Shown piece by piece: positions 46,167-55,512 of a DNA stretch of 64,000 nt (within the stretch, counting starts at the first letter, position 1; every line of letters begins with the position of its first letter). Origin of the DNA: Bacteroidaceae bacterium. Lineage in GTDB: Bacteria > Bacteroidota > Bacteroidia > Bacteroidales > Bacteroidaceae. The stretch is from positions 62,001-126,000 of the forward strand of contig JAGBTN010000007.1 of assembly GCA_017631315.1 (NCBI GenBank), given 5' to 3'. Under the pieces are notes generated by a model. The model was given only the letters and a program-made list of their open reading frames with translations, had not been told where the DNA came from and did not search any database. A program made the position numbers and the translations under genes.

Positions 46167-46597
46167 TCTGTAACTTCCTCAATGTACTTCTCCGACTTGA
46201 ATCGGAACTGGCTTTGGTCAACTAAAACCATTCTAAAATCCTTGCTCTGAACATAACGTTTGTGCAACGAGAGATAGCGGCGCTCCATAGTCTTTCGTTT
46301 AGTACCGAAAAAAATGGCAGGAACATAAGGACCACCCTTATATGTTGCTTCCAGATAACGCTGAAGTTGGAATGAATAGAGTTGACGGTCTTTCAGAAAC
46401 TTTGTCTTCTTTTCAACTGTCACGCTATCCACGAGGTGCATGTCAGAAATGAAGACCACAGAATCTGTTAAAGATATGGCAACACCAATCATATAGACAG
46501 GCTTCTGATACACTTTGTGCTTCTTCGCGCCAAATGCCTGCACACCAATCATACCGAACAGACACAGAAACAACACTAACTTAATGGATAACTTCAT
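46163..46597 (-). CDS. Secreted protein of unknown function, first gene of the PqqD operon
   Basis: A signal peptide (SIKLVLFLCLFGMIGVQAFG) precedes about 120 basic residues with TDSVVFISDMHLVDSVTVEK and an even spread of aromatic residues. No domain was recognised. Its stop overlaps the HPr-kinase-like start, and a strong -7 box precedes it. It might be a substrate, chaperone or partner of the operon's protease. Confidence 0.65.
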   Translation of the reverse strand: MKLSIKLVLFLCLFGMIGVQAFGAKKHKVYQKPVYMIGVAISLTDSVVFISDMHLVDSVTVEKKTKFLKDRQLYSFQLQRYLEATYKGGPYVPAIFFGTKRKTMERRYLSLHKRYVQSKDFRMVLVDQSQFRFKSEKYIEEVTE

Positions 46598-46616
46598 CGG
46601 GATATATTTTTGCGTG

Positions 46617-46624
46617 CAAAGATA
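46617..46624 (-). promoter_or_regulatory. -7 box TATCTTTG of the PqqD/HPrK/peptidase operon
   Basis: Exact consensus on the minus strand, 20 bases before the first gene and just after the htrA terminator, so the operon is an independent transcription unit. Confidence 0.65.
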
Positions 46625-46626
46625 CT

Positions 46627-46665
46627 AAAAATCCCCAAACCACACAAAGGATTCGGGGAATTTTT
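46627..46665 (-). terminator. Terminator of htrA
   Basis: AAAAATCCCC pairs with GGGGAATTTTT. The A/T arms supply a T run on either strand. Confidence 0.8.
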
Positions 46666-46708
46666 AGGTTAATCTATTCGACCTTAAAAGGTCCGAGAGC
46701 GTAGGCGT

Positions 46709-48217
46709 CTATTCGTTCAATTCAATTACCGGACTGAATCTGCGACCGCTGGGAGTAATAGCCTTAATCCAAAGGACACGGTCGGTACTCTGGTTGGCAT
46801 TCTTTACGGCCTCTTCCCAATCCTCAACCGTCTGCATCTTCTGGTCGTTGACTTGCAGAATGATTGTACCCTTACTTGCTCCTGCCTGCTTCATCTTTCC
46901 GTTTCGGATGGCATTGACAACCAAGCCATAATTAAGGCCAAATGCTTTCTTCTGCTCCTCACTAATAGGCTTCAAGGACACACCCATCTGGTCGAGGTCA
47001 ACCTCCTCCATCACTTTAGTTGTTCCTTGAGTATTGCGCAGAGTAACATTTATCTTGTGCTCTTGCTTACCGCGTTTGTAGGTAAGACTTACCTTGTCAC
47101 CTGGGCGGTGCTGTGCAATGGCCTCTTGCAGTTCAGACATTTTTGTAACCTTCTTCTTGTCGAATTCAGTCACCACATCTCCTTTCTGCAAACCTGCCTC
47201 TTCTGCAGCACTGGCATCGGCAACGTTATCAATATAGACACCATCTACTACATCCAGATTCGGCTCGTTGCCTCTTGCCTTTTCACTGTCAATCCAATTC
47301 GAGACATCAATGCCCGAAACGCCAAGCACGGCTCTTTGCACAGTGCCATAAACCTTAAGGTCTGCTACGACTTTATTCATAATAGTTGTGGGGATGGCAA
47401 AGCCATAGCCGCTATAACTTCCCGTCTGACTATAAAGCATTGCATTGATGCCTACCAGTTCGCCTCTTTCGTTGACAAGTGCGCCACCGGAATTACCACT
47501 ATTGATAGCGGCATCGGTTTGTATGAAACTCTCGATGCCATTTGCTCCGAGCGAACGTGCCTTGGCACTTACAATGCCTGCTGTAACAGTACTCGTGAGA
47601 TTGAAGGGATTGCCAACAGCCAATACCCACTGACCAAGTCTAAGCTCATCGCTGTTTCCTATTTTTATTTCCGGCAAACCCTTCTCGTCTATCTTGATAA
47701 GTGCCAAATCAGTAGTGGGATCACACCCTATGATGCGTCCCTTAAACTCACGATTGTCGTTGAGTTTTACCTCTATTTCATCGGCTTCTCCTACAACATG
47801 ATTGTTCGTAACGATGTAGCCATCGTCCGAAATAATGACGCCACTACCCGACGCATGGCGGTCCGGTTGTTTGTATTCGCGCATTTGAGGATGTCCGCCC
47901 CGACCGCCAAATCCGAAAATATCGCCGAAAATATCGTTGAAGGGGTCTTGTACTTGTACGCGTTGTGTCTTGCCTGTCTGCGTCACTTTGATGCTCACCA
48001 CCGACTCTACGGCTCTTTCTGCCGCTCCTGTCAAATCAACCAATCCTGACGGAACTGCCACGGATTGAGAGGTTTGAAAAGCGTGTGATGCGGGAGTTTC
48101 TGCTTCCGAAGCAACGGGTGATGCTGCAGCTTTGCTTTTTACCACTGCACCCGTAACGGCACTGCTGCCCAGTACAAGAAGGACAGCACCAATCCAATTT
48201 TTGCTTGTCTGTTTCAT
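46709..48217 (-). CDS. htrA: HtrA/DegP periplasmic serine protease
   Basis: The 502-residue protein has an N-terminal export helix (GAVLLVLGSSAVTGAVV), then the trypsin-like domain with His in VTNNHVVG, Asp in TTDLALIKID and Ser in INSGNSGGALVN. Two PDZ domains follow (~300-400 and ~410-500). It degrades or refolds misfolded envelope proteins. A minus-strand TAATTTTG box (48279-48286) precedes it and a terminator follows it, so it is monocistronic. Confidence 0.95.
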   Translation of the reverse strand: MKQTSKNWIGAVLLVLGSSAVTGAVVKSKAAASPVASEAETPASHAFQTSQSVAVPSGLVDLTGAAERAVESVVSIKVTQTGKTQRVQVQDPFNDIFGDIFGFGGRGGHPQMREYKQPDRHASGSGVIISDDGYIVTNNHVVGEADEIEVKLNDNREFKGRIIGCDPTTDLALIKIDEKGLPEIKIGNSDELRLGQWVLAVGNPFNLTSTVTAGIVSAKARSLGANGIESFIQTDAAINSGNSGGALVNERGELVGINAMLYSQTGSYSGYGFAIPTTIMNKVVADLKVYGTVQRAVLGVSGIDVSNWIDSEKARGNEPNLDVVDGVYIDNVADASAAEEAGLQKGDVVTEFDKKKVTKMSELQEAIAQHRPGDKVSLTYKRGKQEHKINVTLRNTQGTTKVMEEVDLDQMGVSLKPISEEQKKAFGLNYGLVVNAIRNGKMKQAGASKGTIILQVNDQKMQTVEDWEEAVKNANQSTDRVLWIKAITPSGRRFSPVIELNE

Positions 48218-48600
48218 CTTTCTTTATATTTTATGTTTTCCTTGTTTCGTTTTCCTTGTCGAACGTTATTCAACACTGCAAAATTATGAAGAATATGCCA
48301 ACTATTGTTTTTACATTTTCAACTTTTCAATTTTCAGAGTTCTTATTAACTGTTGTTAAATCGGACCGAATTGTTTTTTACATTTATTTATCTGCTTCTT
48401 CTGACATTTGCACAAAAAGGATGCCAAATGCATGGTGCTGACATTAGACTTGCGTGTCCGTCTGTGCGTTTGTGATTTCATTATTTAGGTATTGGGAAGC
48501 CTGTAATTTGGTTCACTCTTGTTGCCTTTATTGAGAATAAACGAATAAAAACATAGCCTATTGACTCTATATTCTTATTTTCTTTGTACCTTTGCCCGCA
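48218..48600. other. Intergenic region htrA / rnpB
   Basis: It holds the htrA -7 box (48279-48286, minus) and the rnpB promoter. TTGAC at 48561-48565 is followed after 21 bases by TACCTTTG at 48587-48594, a good -33/-7 pair. No gene was seen. Confidence 0.65.
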
Positions 48601-48998
48601 GAAACAACGCAGTGAACCGGCTTGTCGCTGCTTTTGTCTGTCTTTTCAGGAAGGCGGACTGGAGGAGAGGAAAGTCCGGGCAACGCAGGGCATCCCGCTT
48701 CCTAACGGGAAGAGGTCCGCGAGGGTCAGTTGGTGCAGAAGAAAAGAACCGCCTTGCTTTATGTGAGGTAAGGGTGAGAAGGTGGGGTAAGAGCCCACCA
48801 GGTCGGCAGTGATGTCGATGCTGTGCACACCGGGAGTTGAAAGTTCATGTAAACCGGCGAATACAAAGAGAGGGCGGCCCGTCCAAGCCGGAGGGTAGAA
48901 CGATAGAGGGCAGCGGTGACGCTGTTCATAGATAAATGGCAAGCATGGTCCGAAACGGGCTATACAGAACCCGGCTTACAGGTTCACTGCTCTTTTTT
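48601..48998 (+). ncRNA. rnpB: RNase P RNA (class A)
   Basis: The catalytic RNA of RNase P matures tRNA 5' ends. The P1 helix is formed by CAGTGAACC (48610-48618) and GGTTCACTG (48981-48989). The universally conserved GAGGAAAGTCCGGGC lies near 48665-48681 and ACAGAACCCGGCTTA near 48964-48978. A run of T follows P1 as terminator. A consensus promoter sits directly upstream. Short open frames across it are not genes. Confidence 0.97.
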
Positions 48999-49002
48999 TG
49001 CT

Positions 49003-50277
49003 ATGGTTAGTCTGGAACATATATGGAGTGTCAATGAGAAAGGTCTCAGCCCACTGCAGCGGTTGGGCCTGAAGGTGCTGAAGCGCTTTGTTATCTCTTG
49101 GGAGTGCATCACCAAGAATAACATTATGAACTATGCTTCGGCTCTCACCTATAGCAGTATGCTGGCTGCCGTTCCGGTGATGGCTATTGTCTTTGCCATT
49201 GCTCGGGGTTTTGGTTTTGACACTATCATCGAGTCGAAGTTGAGGGAGGTTCTTGAGGGTAATCCTGATATTGCCGACACGATTCTCTATTTCGTGGACT
49301 CATATCTTCAGCATACGAAAGGCGGAGTCGTCATTGGTATTGGCTTGGTTTTCCTGCTCTACACATTGATTTCGCTGACGTCGAACATTGAGAATGCTTT
49401 CAACAGGATATGGTTCGTGAAGCGTTCGCGTTCCATATATCGTCAGCTTCTCGACTACATCAGCATTTTTCTGCTTGTGCCTTTTGTTGTGGTCATCATC
49501 AGCGGCCTTGGTGTTTTCCTGCAGACTTTCAGGGCGTTGTTGCCCGACACGCAGTTGTTCAGCAAGACGGTTACCTTTACCTTGCACATCTCGCCCATTG
49601 TCTTTGCCATACTCACATTTATGGCGCTCTTTACGCTGATGCCTAACACGAGAGTCAAGTGGCGACACACTATTTGGCCGAGCATACTGACGGGAACGGT
49701 TTTCATGTTTGTCCAGTGGCTCTACGTCCACTATCAGATTAAGCTGAGTGCCTATAATGCCATTTATGGTTCGTTTGCTGCGATTCCGTTGTTCATGCTT
49801 TGGACACAGATTTCGTGGTGTATCTGTCTGTTTGGTGCGCAGCTGTGTTATGCCAACCAGAGCCTGCAGACGTATGCTTTCGAGCGCATCAGCGACAAGT
49901 TGAGCCGACGCTATCGCGATGCTCTCATGCTGCTGCTCATGACGCGCATCTGTAAACATTTTGCTTTGGGGCTGAAGCCGTTTACGGCACACCGCCTGGC
50001 TGTTGATACGCGTCTGCCGGACAGTCTGGTGGACATCCTGCTGGGAGAACTGACCGAGGTGCAGTTACTGGTTGAAATGACCGGCGAGCCAAATGAAGAA
50101 GCACGCTACCTGCCGGCCATCGACATACACCGCATTACGGTTGGAATGGTTACGCGTCGTATAGATTCTAATGGCATCGAAACGCCTTCGCTTGTATGGC
50201 AAGCCGGCACGCCCGAATGGGATTCGCTGCGTACACTGCGCAACGAGGACAAGGATGCGCTCCTCATCGACCTCTAA
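49003..50277 (+). CDS. YihY/BrkB-family inner-membrane protein
   Basis: From the ATG at 49003 the protein is 424 residues. The N-terminal two thirds contain about six hydrophobic helices with the family segments NYASALTYSSMLAAVPVMAI, YTLISLTSNIENAFNRIW and YGSFAAIPLFMLWTQISW. The C-terminal ~130 residues are soluble and may be a winged helix. It was formerly called RNase BN; its function is unclear. The start falls just after the rnpB terminator. Confidence 0.88.
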   Translation: MVSLEHIWSVNEKGLSPLQRLGLKVLKRFVISWECITKNNIMNYASALTYSSMLAAVPVMAIVFAIARGFGFDTIIESKLREVLEGNPDIADTILYFVDSYLQHTKGGVVIGIGLVFLLYTLISLTSNIENAFNRIWFVKRSRSIYRQLLDYISIFLLVPFVVVIISGLGVFLQTFRALLPDTQLFSKTVTFTLHISPIVFAILTFMALFTLMPNTRVKWRHTIWPSILTGTVFMFVQWLYVHYQIKLSAYNAIYGSFAAIPLFMLWTQISWCICLFGAQLCYANQSLQTYAFERISDKLSRRYRDALMLLLMTRICKHFALGLKPFTAHRLAVDTRLPDSLVDILLGELTEVQLLVEMTGEPNEEARYLPAIDIHRITVGMVTRRIDSNGIETPSLVWQAGTPEWDSLRTLRNEDKDALLIDL

Positions 50278-50792
50278 ACAAGCAAAACGTTTACGAAAAC
50301 GCCAGTTCTTCAAAGTATCTTTTTGTAAGCATTTTTGTTACTTTACCTATCATATTGTCAATACCATAAGGAGTAAAAAACCGGAATTATTCGCCTTTTT
50401 TATTACTTTCTAAAGGCATTTCTGGCAACGCCCTACAGCATTCCGACAAACATCCCACGTTAAGTTGACAAAATAGGCATGCCTTGTTGGCTTTCGTGGT
50501 AGTAGAGTTTTACTATCAAAAAACGTCAAAAATGCCACAAAACCATGCCGTTTTGCCATGTTTGATTGTCAAAACACGAACAAATCTCATAATATCACAA
50601 GAATAACTCACTGAGCCTCAGCATACATTCGTTTTAAGCGAAAAACGCATCAAAAAGGCAGAAAAGTATGGCAGGAGTGATTTTATGCGTTTAGAAGCAA
50701 AGTCATGAAAATACAGATTGCAAGCAAAACAGACTTTTTGCTTACAATTTGTCAATCATAAATCACGGGGTAAAATACCTGTCGGAACAGGG
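50278..50792. other. Non-coding AT-rich stretch between convergent yihY and ispE
   Basis: No gene is recognisable in 515 bases. An inverted repeat lies at 50717-50748 (ATTGCAAGCAAAA / TTTTGCTTACAAT, 12 of 13 paired), which could end ispE transcription. Confidence 0.55.
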
Positions 50793-51617
50793 TTATAGCA
50801 AGCAAACAAACGTAAAATGCTCGGCAAACACCTGCTCGCAACACGGACGAGAACGGAAAAGGCCAAAGAGGGTGCTGCCGCTGCCACTCATAGAAGCATA
50901 GACCGCCCCCTGCCTATACAGTTCCGCCTTTATTTCTGCCAGCAAAGGATGGCCGACAAAGATGCTCTCCTCAAAATCGTTCACCATTCTGTCCGCCCAT
51001 TGCCCCACAGGCAACTGAGCCGTCTCGAGCAGCGAGAAAACCGGACGATGCGGCCGAACTCCGGCATATGCTTCGCGAGTAGAAACATGCACCTCCGGCT
51101 TGACAAGCATCAGGTACCACCCCGCAAGATTCAACGATATGGGCGTAAACACATCTCCTATTCCCTCTGCATACAAAGGCTTCGGATTGACAAAAAACGG
51201 GCAGTCCGCACCCAGTCTGCCTACAAGGCCCTTCATCCGCTCTTCCGTAAGCGCAAGACCGTACATCTCGGAGATTGTCCTCACCGTACAAGCAGCATCA
51301 CTGCTGCCGCCACCCAAGCCGGCACCGCTCGGGATGACCTTCTTCAAGTCGATGCTAAGCGGAGGAAACTGACAACCCTCCTGCCGTAAGAGCCGAACAG
51401 CACGCAGCACCAGATTGTCCTGCACATCGCCATCGAGCGGATGACCACCCAACGTCAGTTCGTCCTCTTTCCCATTCTCGCAAATTGTCAGTTCATCGAA
51501 AAGCGGAACGGGATAGAAAATCGTTTCAAGATTGTGGTATCCGTCTGGACGACGCTCCGTAATGTTCAGACCAAGATTGATCTTGCAACCTGTCTTCACG
51601 CTGTAAGGTATAGCCAT
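50793..51617 (-). CDS. ispE: 4-diphosphocytidyl-2-C-methyl-D-erythritol kinase
   Basis: IspE phosphorylates CDP-methylerythritol in the MEP isoprenoid pathway. The 274-residue GHMP kinase has KINLGLNITERRPDGYHNLE, the ATP loop IPSGAGLGGGSSDAA and the C-terminal SMSGSGSTLFGLF. It shows that the organism uses the MEP pathway. It is monocistronic here. Confidence 0.95.
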   Translation of the reverse strand: MAIPYSVKTGCKINLGLNITERRPDGYHNLETIFYPVPLFDELTICENGKEDELTLGGHPLDGDVQDNLVLRAVRLLRQEGCQFPPLSIDLKKVIPSGAGLGGGSSDAACTVRTISEMYGLALTEERMKGLVGRLGADCPFFVNPKPLYAEGIGDVFTPISLNLAGWYLMLVKPEVHVSTREAYAGVRPHRPVFSLLETAQLPVGQWADRMVNDFEESIFVGHPLLAEIKAELYRQGAVYASMSGSGSTLFGLFRSRPCCEQVFAEHFTFVCLL

Positions 51618-51800
51618 TGTCTGTCTGTTTTAATCACATTGCCCTGCCGACATATACGATACATCCTGTTATCCGAACACGGCAGACTCATTGCTATGCA
51701 AAATTAGCACTTTAAATGCAAAAACAAGCGCGAGAAGAGGTTTTTTATGCAAAAAGGCAAAATCCCCTAAATATAATTAGGTATTGATTACAAAAAAACA

Positions 51801-51808
51801 TAACTTTG
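51801..51808 (+). promoter_or_regulatory. -7 box TAACTTTG of the rseC-rnf operon
   Basis: Consensus match 18 bases before rseC; the following six rnf genes are closely spaced and probably share it. Confidence 0.6.
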
Positions 51809-51826
51809 TGAACATTTATCAGCATA

Positions 51827-52252
51827 ATGAACCACAAAAAGACCATAAAACACGAAGGCATCGTTGAAAAAATCGGAGCAAACCATTGCACCGTGCGCAT
51901 CCTGCAAGCATCTGCCTGCAGCAGTTGCAGTGCCCGCCAACTATGCCGCAGCAGCGAAAGTAAAGAAAAGCTCATCGACGTCAAAGGGAACTACACCACC
52001 CTGAACGTCGGAGACACCGTCACACTGGTCGGTTCCGTTCGCCAAGGACTCCGAGCAAGCCTGCTTGCCTACGTCGTTCCACTCATCCTGATGCTCGCAT
52101 CGCTCTTTGCCGGCGCACACCTCGGCGGAGAAGCCATCGGAGCATTGAGCGCACTGGTGGTCCTCGCAGCCTATTATGCCCTACTCTATCTGCTTCGCAA
52201 CAAGATAGGCAAACACTTCTACTTCAAAATAGAAACAAACCAAACAAAATAA
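51827..52252 (+). CDS. rseC: RseC/MucC-family membrane protein
   Basis: The 141-residue protein has an N-terminal Cys cluster SACSSCSARQLC (C31, C34, C40), then GDTVTLVGSVRQGLRASLLA and two hydrophobic helices. RseC-type proteins act with Rnf in reducing the SoxR iron-sulfur centre or in electron-transfer assembly. It begins the rnf operon, 5 bases before rnfB, the usual arrangement in Bacteroidales. Confidence 0.88.
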   Translation: MNHKKTIKHEGIVEKIGANHCTVRILQASACSSCSARQLCRSSESKEKLIDVKGNYTTLNVGDTVTLVGSVRQGLRASLLAYVVPLILMLASLFAGAHLGGEAIGALSALVVLAAYYALLYLLRNKIGKHFYFKIETNQTK

Positions 52253-52257
52253 ATACT

Positions 52258-53136
52258 ATGAACATCATTCTGATTGCAGTATGCGTATTGGGACTCATCG
52301 GACTGGCATCAGCCATTGTCCTCTTTGTTGTCTCACACAAGTTTGCAGTACACGAAGATCCCCGCATCGCTCAAGTCGGCGACGTTCTACCTCAGGCAAA
52401 CTGCGGCGGATGCGGCTACCCTGGCTGTTCGGGCTTTGCTTCCGCATGCGTCAAAGCAGCCGACGAAGGCAGCCTTGAAGGGAAATTTTGCCCCGTAGGC
52501 GGGCAGCCCGTCATGGAACAAGTGGCAGGAATTCTCGGATTAACCGTAGAAGCAACAGCCCCAAAAGTAGCAGTCGTACGCTGTAACGGCACATGCGAGA
52601 ACCGTCCGCGACAGGCACAGTACGACGGAGCCAAGAGTTGTCGCGTACAACAAATGACTGGCATGGGCGAAACAGGCTGCGGCTATGGCTGCCTCGGTTG
52701 CGGAGACTGCGTGAGCAAGTGTCAGTTCGATGCCATCCACATGAACCCCGAAACCGGTCTTCCCGAAGTAGACGAAGAAAAATGCACAGCCTGCGGAGCA
52801 TGCGCAAAAGCCTGCCCGAGAGGCATCATCGAGATTCGACTCAGAGGTCCTAAGGGCCGTCGTGTCATCGTCCTCTGCAACAACAAAGACAAAGGTGCTA
52901 TCGCCAACAAAGCCTGCAAAGCATCGTGCATCGGCTGCGGTAAGTGTGTAAAGGTATGCGAAAAGTTTGAAGCCATCACACTCGAGAACAACCTCGCCTA
53001 CATCGATGCAGAAAAGTGCAAGATGTGCCGTAAGTGCGAAGAAGCATGCCCAAAGGGAGCCATCCACGGCTTCAACTTCCCTCCCAAAAAAGAAAAGCCT
53101 GCAACGGCAGAACAACAAGTAGAACAAAATGTGTAA
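52258..53136 (+). CDS. rnfB: Rnf complex subunit B (polyferredoxin)
   Basis: RnfB receives electrons from reduced ferredoxin. After an N-terminal membrane helix, the DUF/Fes motif CGGCGYPGCSGFA (C49, C52, C57, with C78) binds one cluster. Several 4Fe-4S motifs follow, including CLGCGDCVSKC, CTACGACAKACP, CIGCGKCVKVC and CKMCRKCEEACP. The protein is 292 residues. The Rnf complex oxidises ferredoxin, reduces NAD+ and pumps Na+ or H+. Confidence 0.96.
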   Translation: MNIILIAVCVLGLIGLASAIVLFVVSHKFAVHEDPRIAQVGDVLPQANCGGCGYPGCSGFASACVKAADEGSLEGKFCPVGGQPVMEQVAGILGLTVEATAPKVAVVRCNGTCENRPRQAQYDGAKSCRVQQMTGMGETGCGYGCLGCGDCVSKCQFDAIHMNPETGLPEVDEEKCTACGACAKACPRGIIEIRLRGPKGRRVIVLCNNKDKGAIANKACKASCIGCGKCVKVCEKFEAITLENNLAYIDAEKCKMCRKCEEACPKGAIHGFNFPPKKEKPATAEQQVEQNV

Positions 53137-53142
53137 GCAGAT

Positions 53143-54486
53143 ATGAAGACATTTAAAATAGGCGGAATTCATCCCGCAGAAAACAAACTGTCTGCTGCAA
53201 GCCCCATACGCGAAGCAGCCTTGCCTAAGCAGGCAGTCTTCAGCATGTTCCAGCACATCGGTGCTCCCGCTAAACCAATTGTCAAGAAAGGCGACGAAGT
53301 AAAAGTCGGAACCCTGTTGGCAGAAGCAGGAGGATTCGTCAGTGCCCCCATCTATAGCAGCGTAAGCGGCAAAGTTTCGAAAGTAGATGTCGCTCTCGAT
53401 GCAAGCGGAACTCGTCGAATGGCTGTATATGTAGACGTCGAAGGCGATGAGTGGGAAGAAAACATCGACCGCTCCTCCACCCTCGTTAAACTTAGCAATC
53501 GTCCCGAACTCGACAGCAAAACAATCATAGAAAAAGTAAAGAATGCAGGCATCGTCGGCATGGGCGGTGCAACATTCCCATGCCACGTCAAATTATCTCC
53601 ACCTCCTGGCAGCAAAGCAGAGTGCGTCATCATCAATGCCGTAGAATGCGAGCCCTACCTCACAGCCGACCATAGGCTTATGCTTGAGCATCCCGAAGAA
53701 ATCCTTGTTGGCTTGCAACTCATCATGAAAGCCGTTGACGTCAAGAAAGGTTATATCGGCATAGAAAACAACAAGCCCGACGCTATTGCTCTGATGACTG
53801 AGAAAGCAAAAGACTATGAAGGCATTGAGATTGTACCTCTAAAAGTAAAATACCCTCAGGGAGGCGAGAAGCAGCTCATCGATGCCGTAATCGGACGTCA
53901 AGTTCCGGCACCGCCTGCCATTCCTATCAATGTAGGAGCCGTTGTGCAAAACGTTGGCACAGCCTTCGCCATCTATCAGGCTGTAATGAAGAATAAGCCA
54001 CTCATAGACCGCATCATAACTGTTACGGGAAAAAGCCTACAGCAGCCAAGCAATCTCCTGGCACGCCTCGGCACCCCATTCCAACAACTGATTGACGAAT
54101 GTGGTGGTCTGCCTGAAGACACAGGCAAGATTATTGGTGGTGGTCCAATGATGGGCAAGGCCTTGCTGAGTCTTGACATTCCCATGACAAAGGGTTCAAG
54201 CGGTCTGCTCATCATGAACGAGAAGGAAACTCGTCGCTCTATGCCGCAGCCCTGCATCCGTTGTGCAAAGTGCGTCAATGTCTGTGCGATGGGCCTGGAG
54301 CCTTATCTGCTCAGCAAGATGTGTGCTATGGAAGATTGGGAAGGCGCAGAGAAGAATGGCATCGTTAGTTGCATTGAATGTGGCAGCTGCCAGTACACTT
54401 GTCCAAGCAATCGTCCTCTGCTTGACATGGTCCGTGTAGGAAAATCTACTGTTATGGGCATCATTAGGAGTAGAGTTGCGAAGTAA
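53143..54486 (+). CDS. rnfC: Rnf complex subunit C
   Basis: RnfC is the NADH/FMN-binding peripheral subunit. The 447-residue protein has GGIHPAENKL, VGMGGATFPCHVKL, the EAG-like flavin region and two C-terminal clusters, CIRCAKCVNVC and CIECGSCQYTCP. It is placed 6 bases after rnfB. Codon choice shifts from A/C-ending to G/T-ending along the gene. Confidence 0.96.
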   Translation: MKTFKIGGIHPAENKLSAASPIREAALPKQAVFSMFQHIGAPAKPIVKKGDEVKVGTLLAEAGGFVSAPIYSSVSGKVSKVDVALDASGTRRMAVYVDVEGDEWEENIDRSSTLVKLSNRPELDSKTIIEKVKNAGIVGMGGATFPCHVKLSPPPGSKAECVIINAVECEPYLTADHRLMLEHPEEILVGLQLIMKAVDVKKGYIGIENNKPDAIALMTEKAKDYEGIEIVPLKVKYPQGGEKQLIDAVIGRQVPAPPAIPINVGAVVQNVGTAFAIYQAVMKNKPLIDRIITVTGKSLQQPSNLLARLGTPFQQLIDECGGLPEDTGKIIGGGPMMGKALLSLDIPMTKGSSGLLIMNEKETRRSMPQPCIRCAKCVNVCAMGLEPYLLSKMCAMEDWEGAEKNGIVSCIECGSCQYTCPSNRPLLDMVRVGKSTVMGIIRSRVAK

Positions 54487-54516
54487 TTAAATGTAAATGA
54501 TAAAAGACTTATAATA

Positions 54517-55512
54517 ATGAAACCAATCATATCGTTATCACCGCATATTCACGGGGGCGATTCTATACAAAAGAATATGTATGGTGTGTGCATTGCACTG
54601 GTCCCCGCACTGCTTGCCAGCCTTTGGTTTTTCGGGCTTGGTGCTGCCATTGTGCTTTCCGTTTCGGTGCTTTCCTGTGTCTTGTTCGAGTGGGCAATCA
54701 CGAAGTTCTTGCTGAAACGGCCTGCTTGTACTATTTGTGATGGCAGTGCTGTACTGACGGGTTTGTTGTTGGGCTTTAACTTGCCGAGCAATCTTCCGAT
54801 ATGGATTATTGTTATTGGTGCTCTTGTTGCCATTGGCATCGGCAAGATGACATTTGGCGGGCTTGGCCAGAACCCATTCAACCCTGCTCTTGTCGGCCGT
54901 GTGTTCCTGCTTATCAGTTTTCCTGTGCAGATGACGTCGTGGCCTGTTAGCGGTCAGCTCACTGCTTATACGGATGCTGAAACGGCAGCTACGCCGCTCT
55001 TTATTATGCAGAATGCGATTGCGAATGCTGACCCTTCGGAGCTTGACAAGTTGCCTGATGCTGCAGAGATGCTTATCGGCCAGACTGGAGGCTCATTGGG
55101 TGAGGTCAGTGCTTTGCTGCTGTTGCTTGGTTGTGCTTTTATGCTTTGGCGTAAGATTATCACTTGGCATATTCCGGTAAGTATTCTTGGTACGGTTGCT
55201 GTCTTCTCGGGTTTGATGCACATTATCGATCCTGTTTATGCGATGCCTCATGTTGTGCTGATGAGTGGCGGCTTGGTGCTTGGTGCTTGTTTTATGGCAA
55301 CGGACTATGTTACTTCGCCTATGACGGCAAAGGGGCAGCTTGTTTATGGCGTGTGCATTGGCTTGCTGACTGTTATTATCCGCAACTGGGGTGCTTATCC
55401 CGAAGGCATGTCGTTTGCTATTCTTATTATGAATGCTTTCACGCCTCTCATCAATACTTACTGTAAGCCGAAGCGTTTTGGTGAAGTTATCGGAAAGGAG
55501 GAAAAGAAATGA
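54517..55512 (+). CDS. rnfD: Rnf complex subunit D
   Basis: The 331-residue membrane protein has about eight to ten helices. The covalent-FMN region is FMATDYVTSPMT. SPHIHGGDSIQKNMYGV is the conserved N-terminus. With RnfE and RnfA it forms the ion-translocating membrane core. Its stop overlaps rnfG by 4 bases. Confidence 0.95.
   Translation: MKPIISLSPHIHGGDSIQKNMYGVCIALVPALLASLWFFGLGAAIVLSVSVLSCVLFEWAITKFLLKRPACTICDGSAVLTGLLLGFNLPSNLPIWIIVIGALVAIGIGKMTFGGLGQNPFNPALVGRVFLLISFPVQMTSWPVSGQLTAYTDAETAATPLFIMQNAIANADPSELDKLPDAAEMLIGQTGGSLGEVSALLLLLGCAFMLWRKIITWHIPVSILGTVAVFSGLMHIIDPVYAMPHVVLMSGGLVLGACFMATDYVTSPMTAKGQLVYGVCIGLLTVIIRNWGAYPEGMSFAILIMNAFTPLINTYCKPKRFGEVIGKEEKK

Noticed and set aside
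44501..46597. Complete lasso-peptide cluster
   Set aside because: An RRE protein and an HPr-kinase-like protein are present, but the asparagine-synthetase-like cyclase, the B2 transglutaminase-like protease and a precursor are not.
46853..48049. 398-codon open frame antisense to htrA
   Set aside because: HtrA has all catalytic motifs; the antisense frame has none.
48561..48942. Short open frames on both strands across 48.6-48.9 kb
   Set aside because: The region is RNase P RNA, with its conserved sequences and terminal helix.
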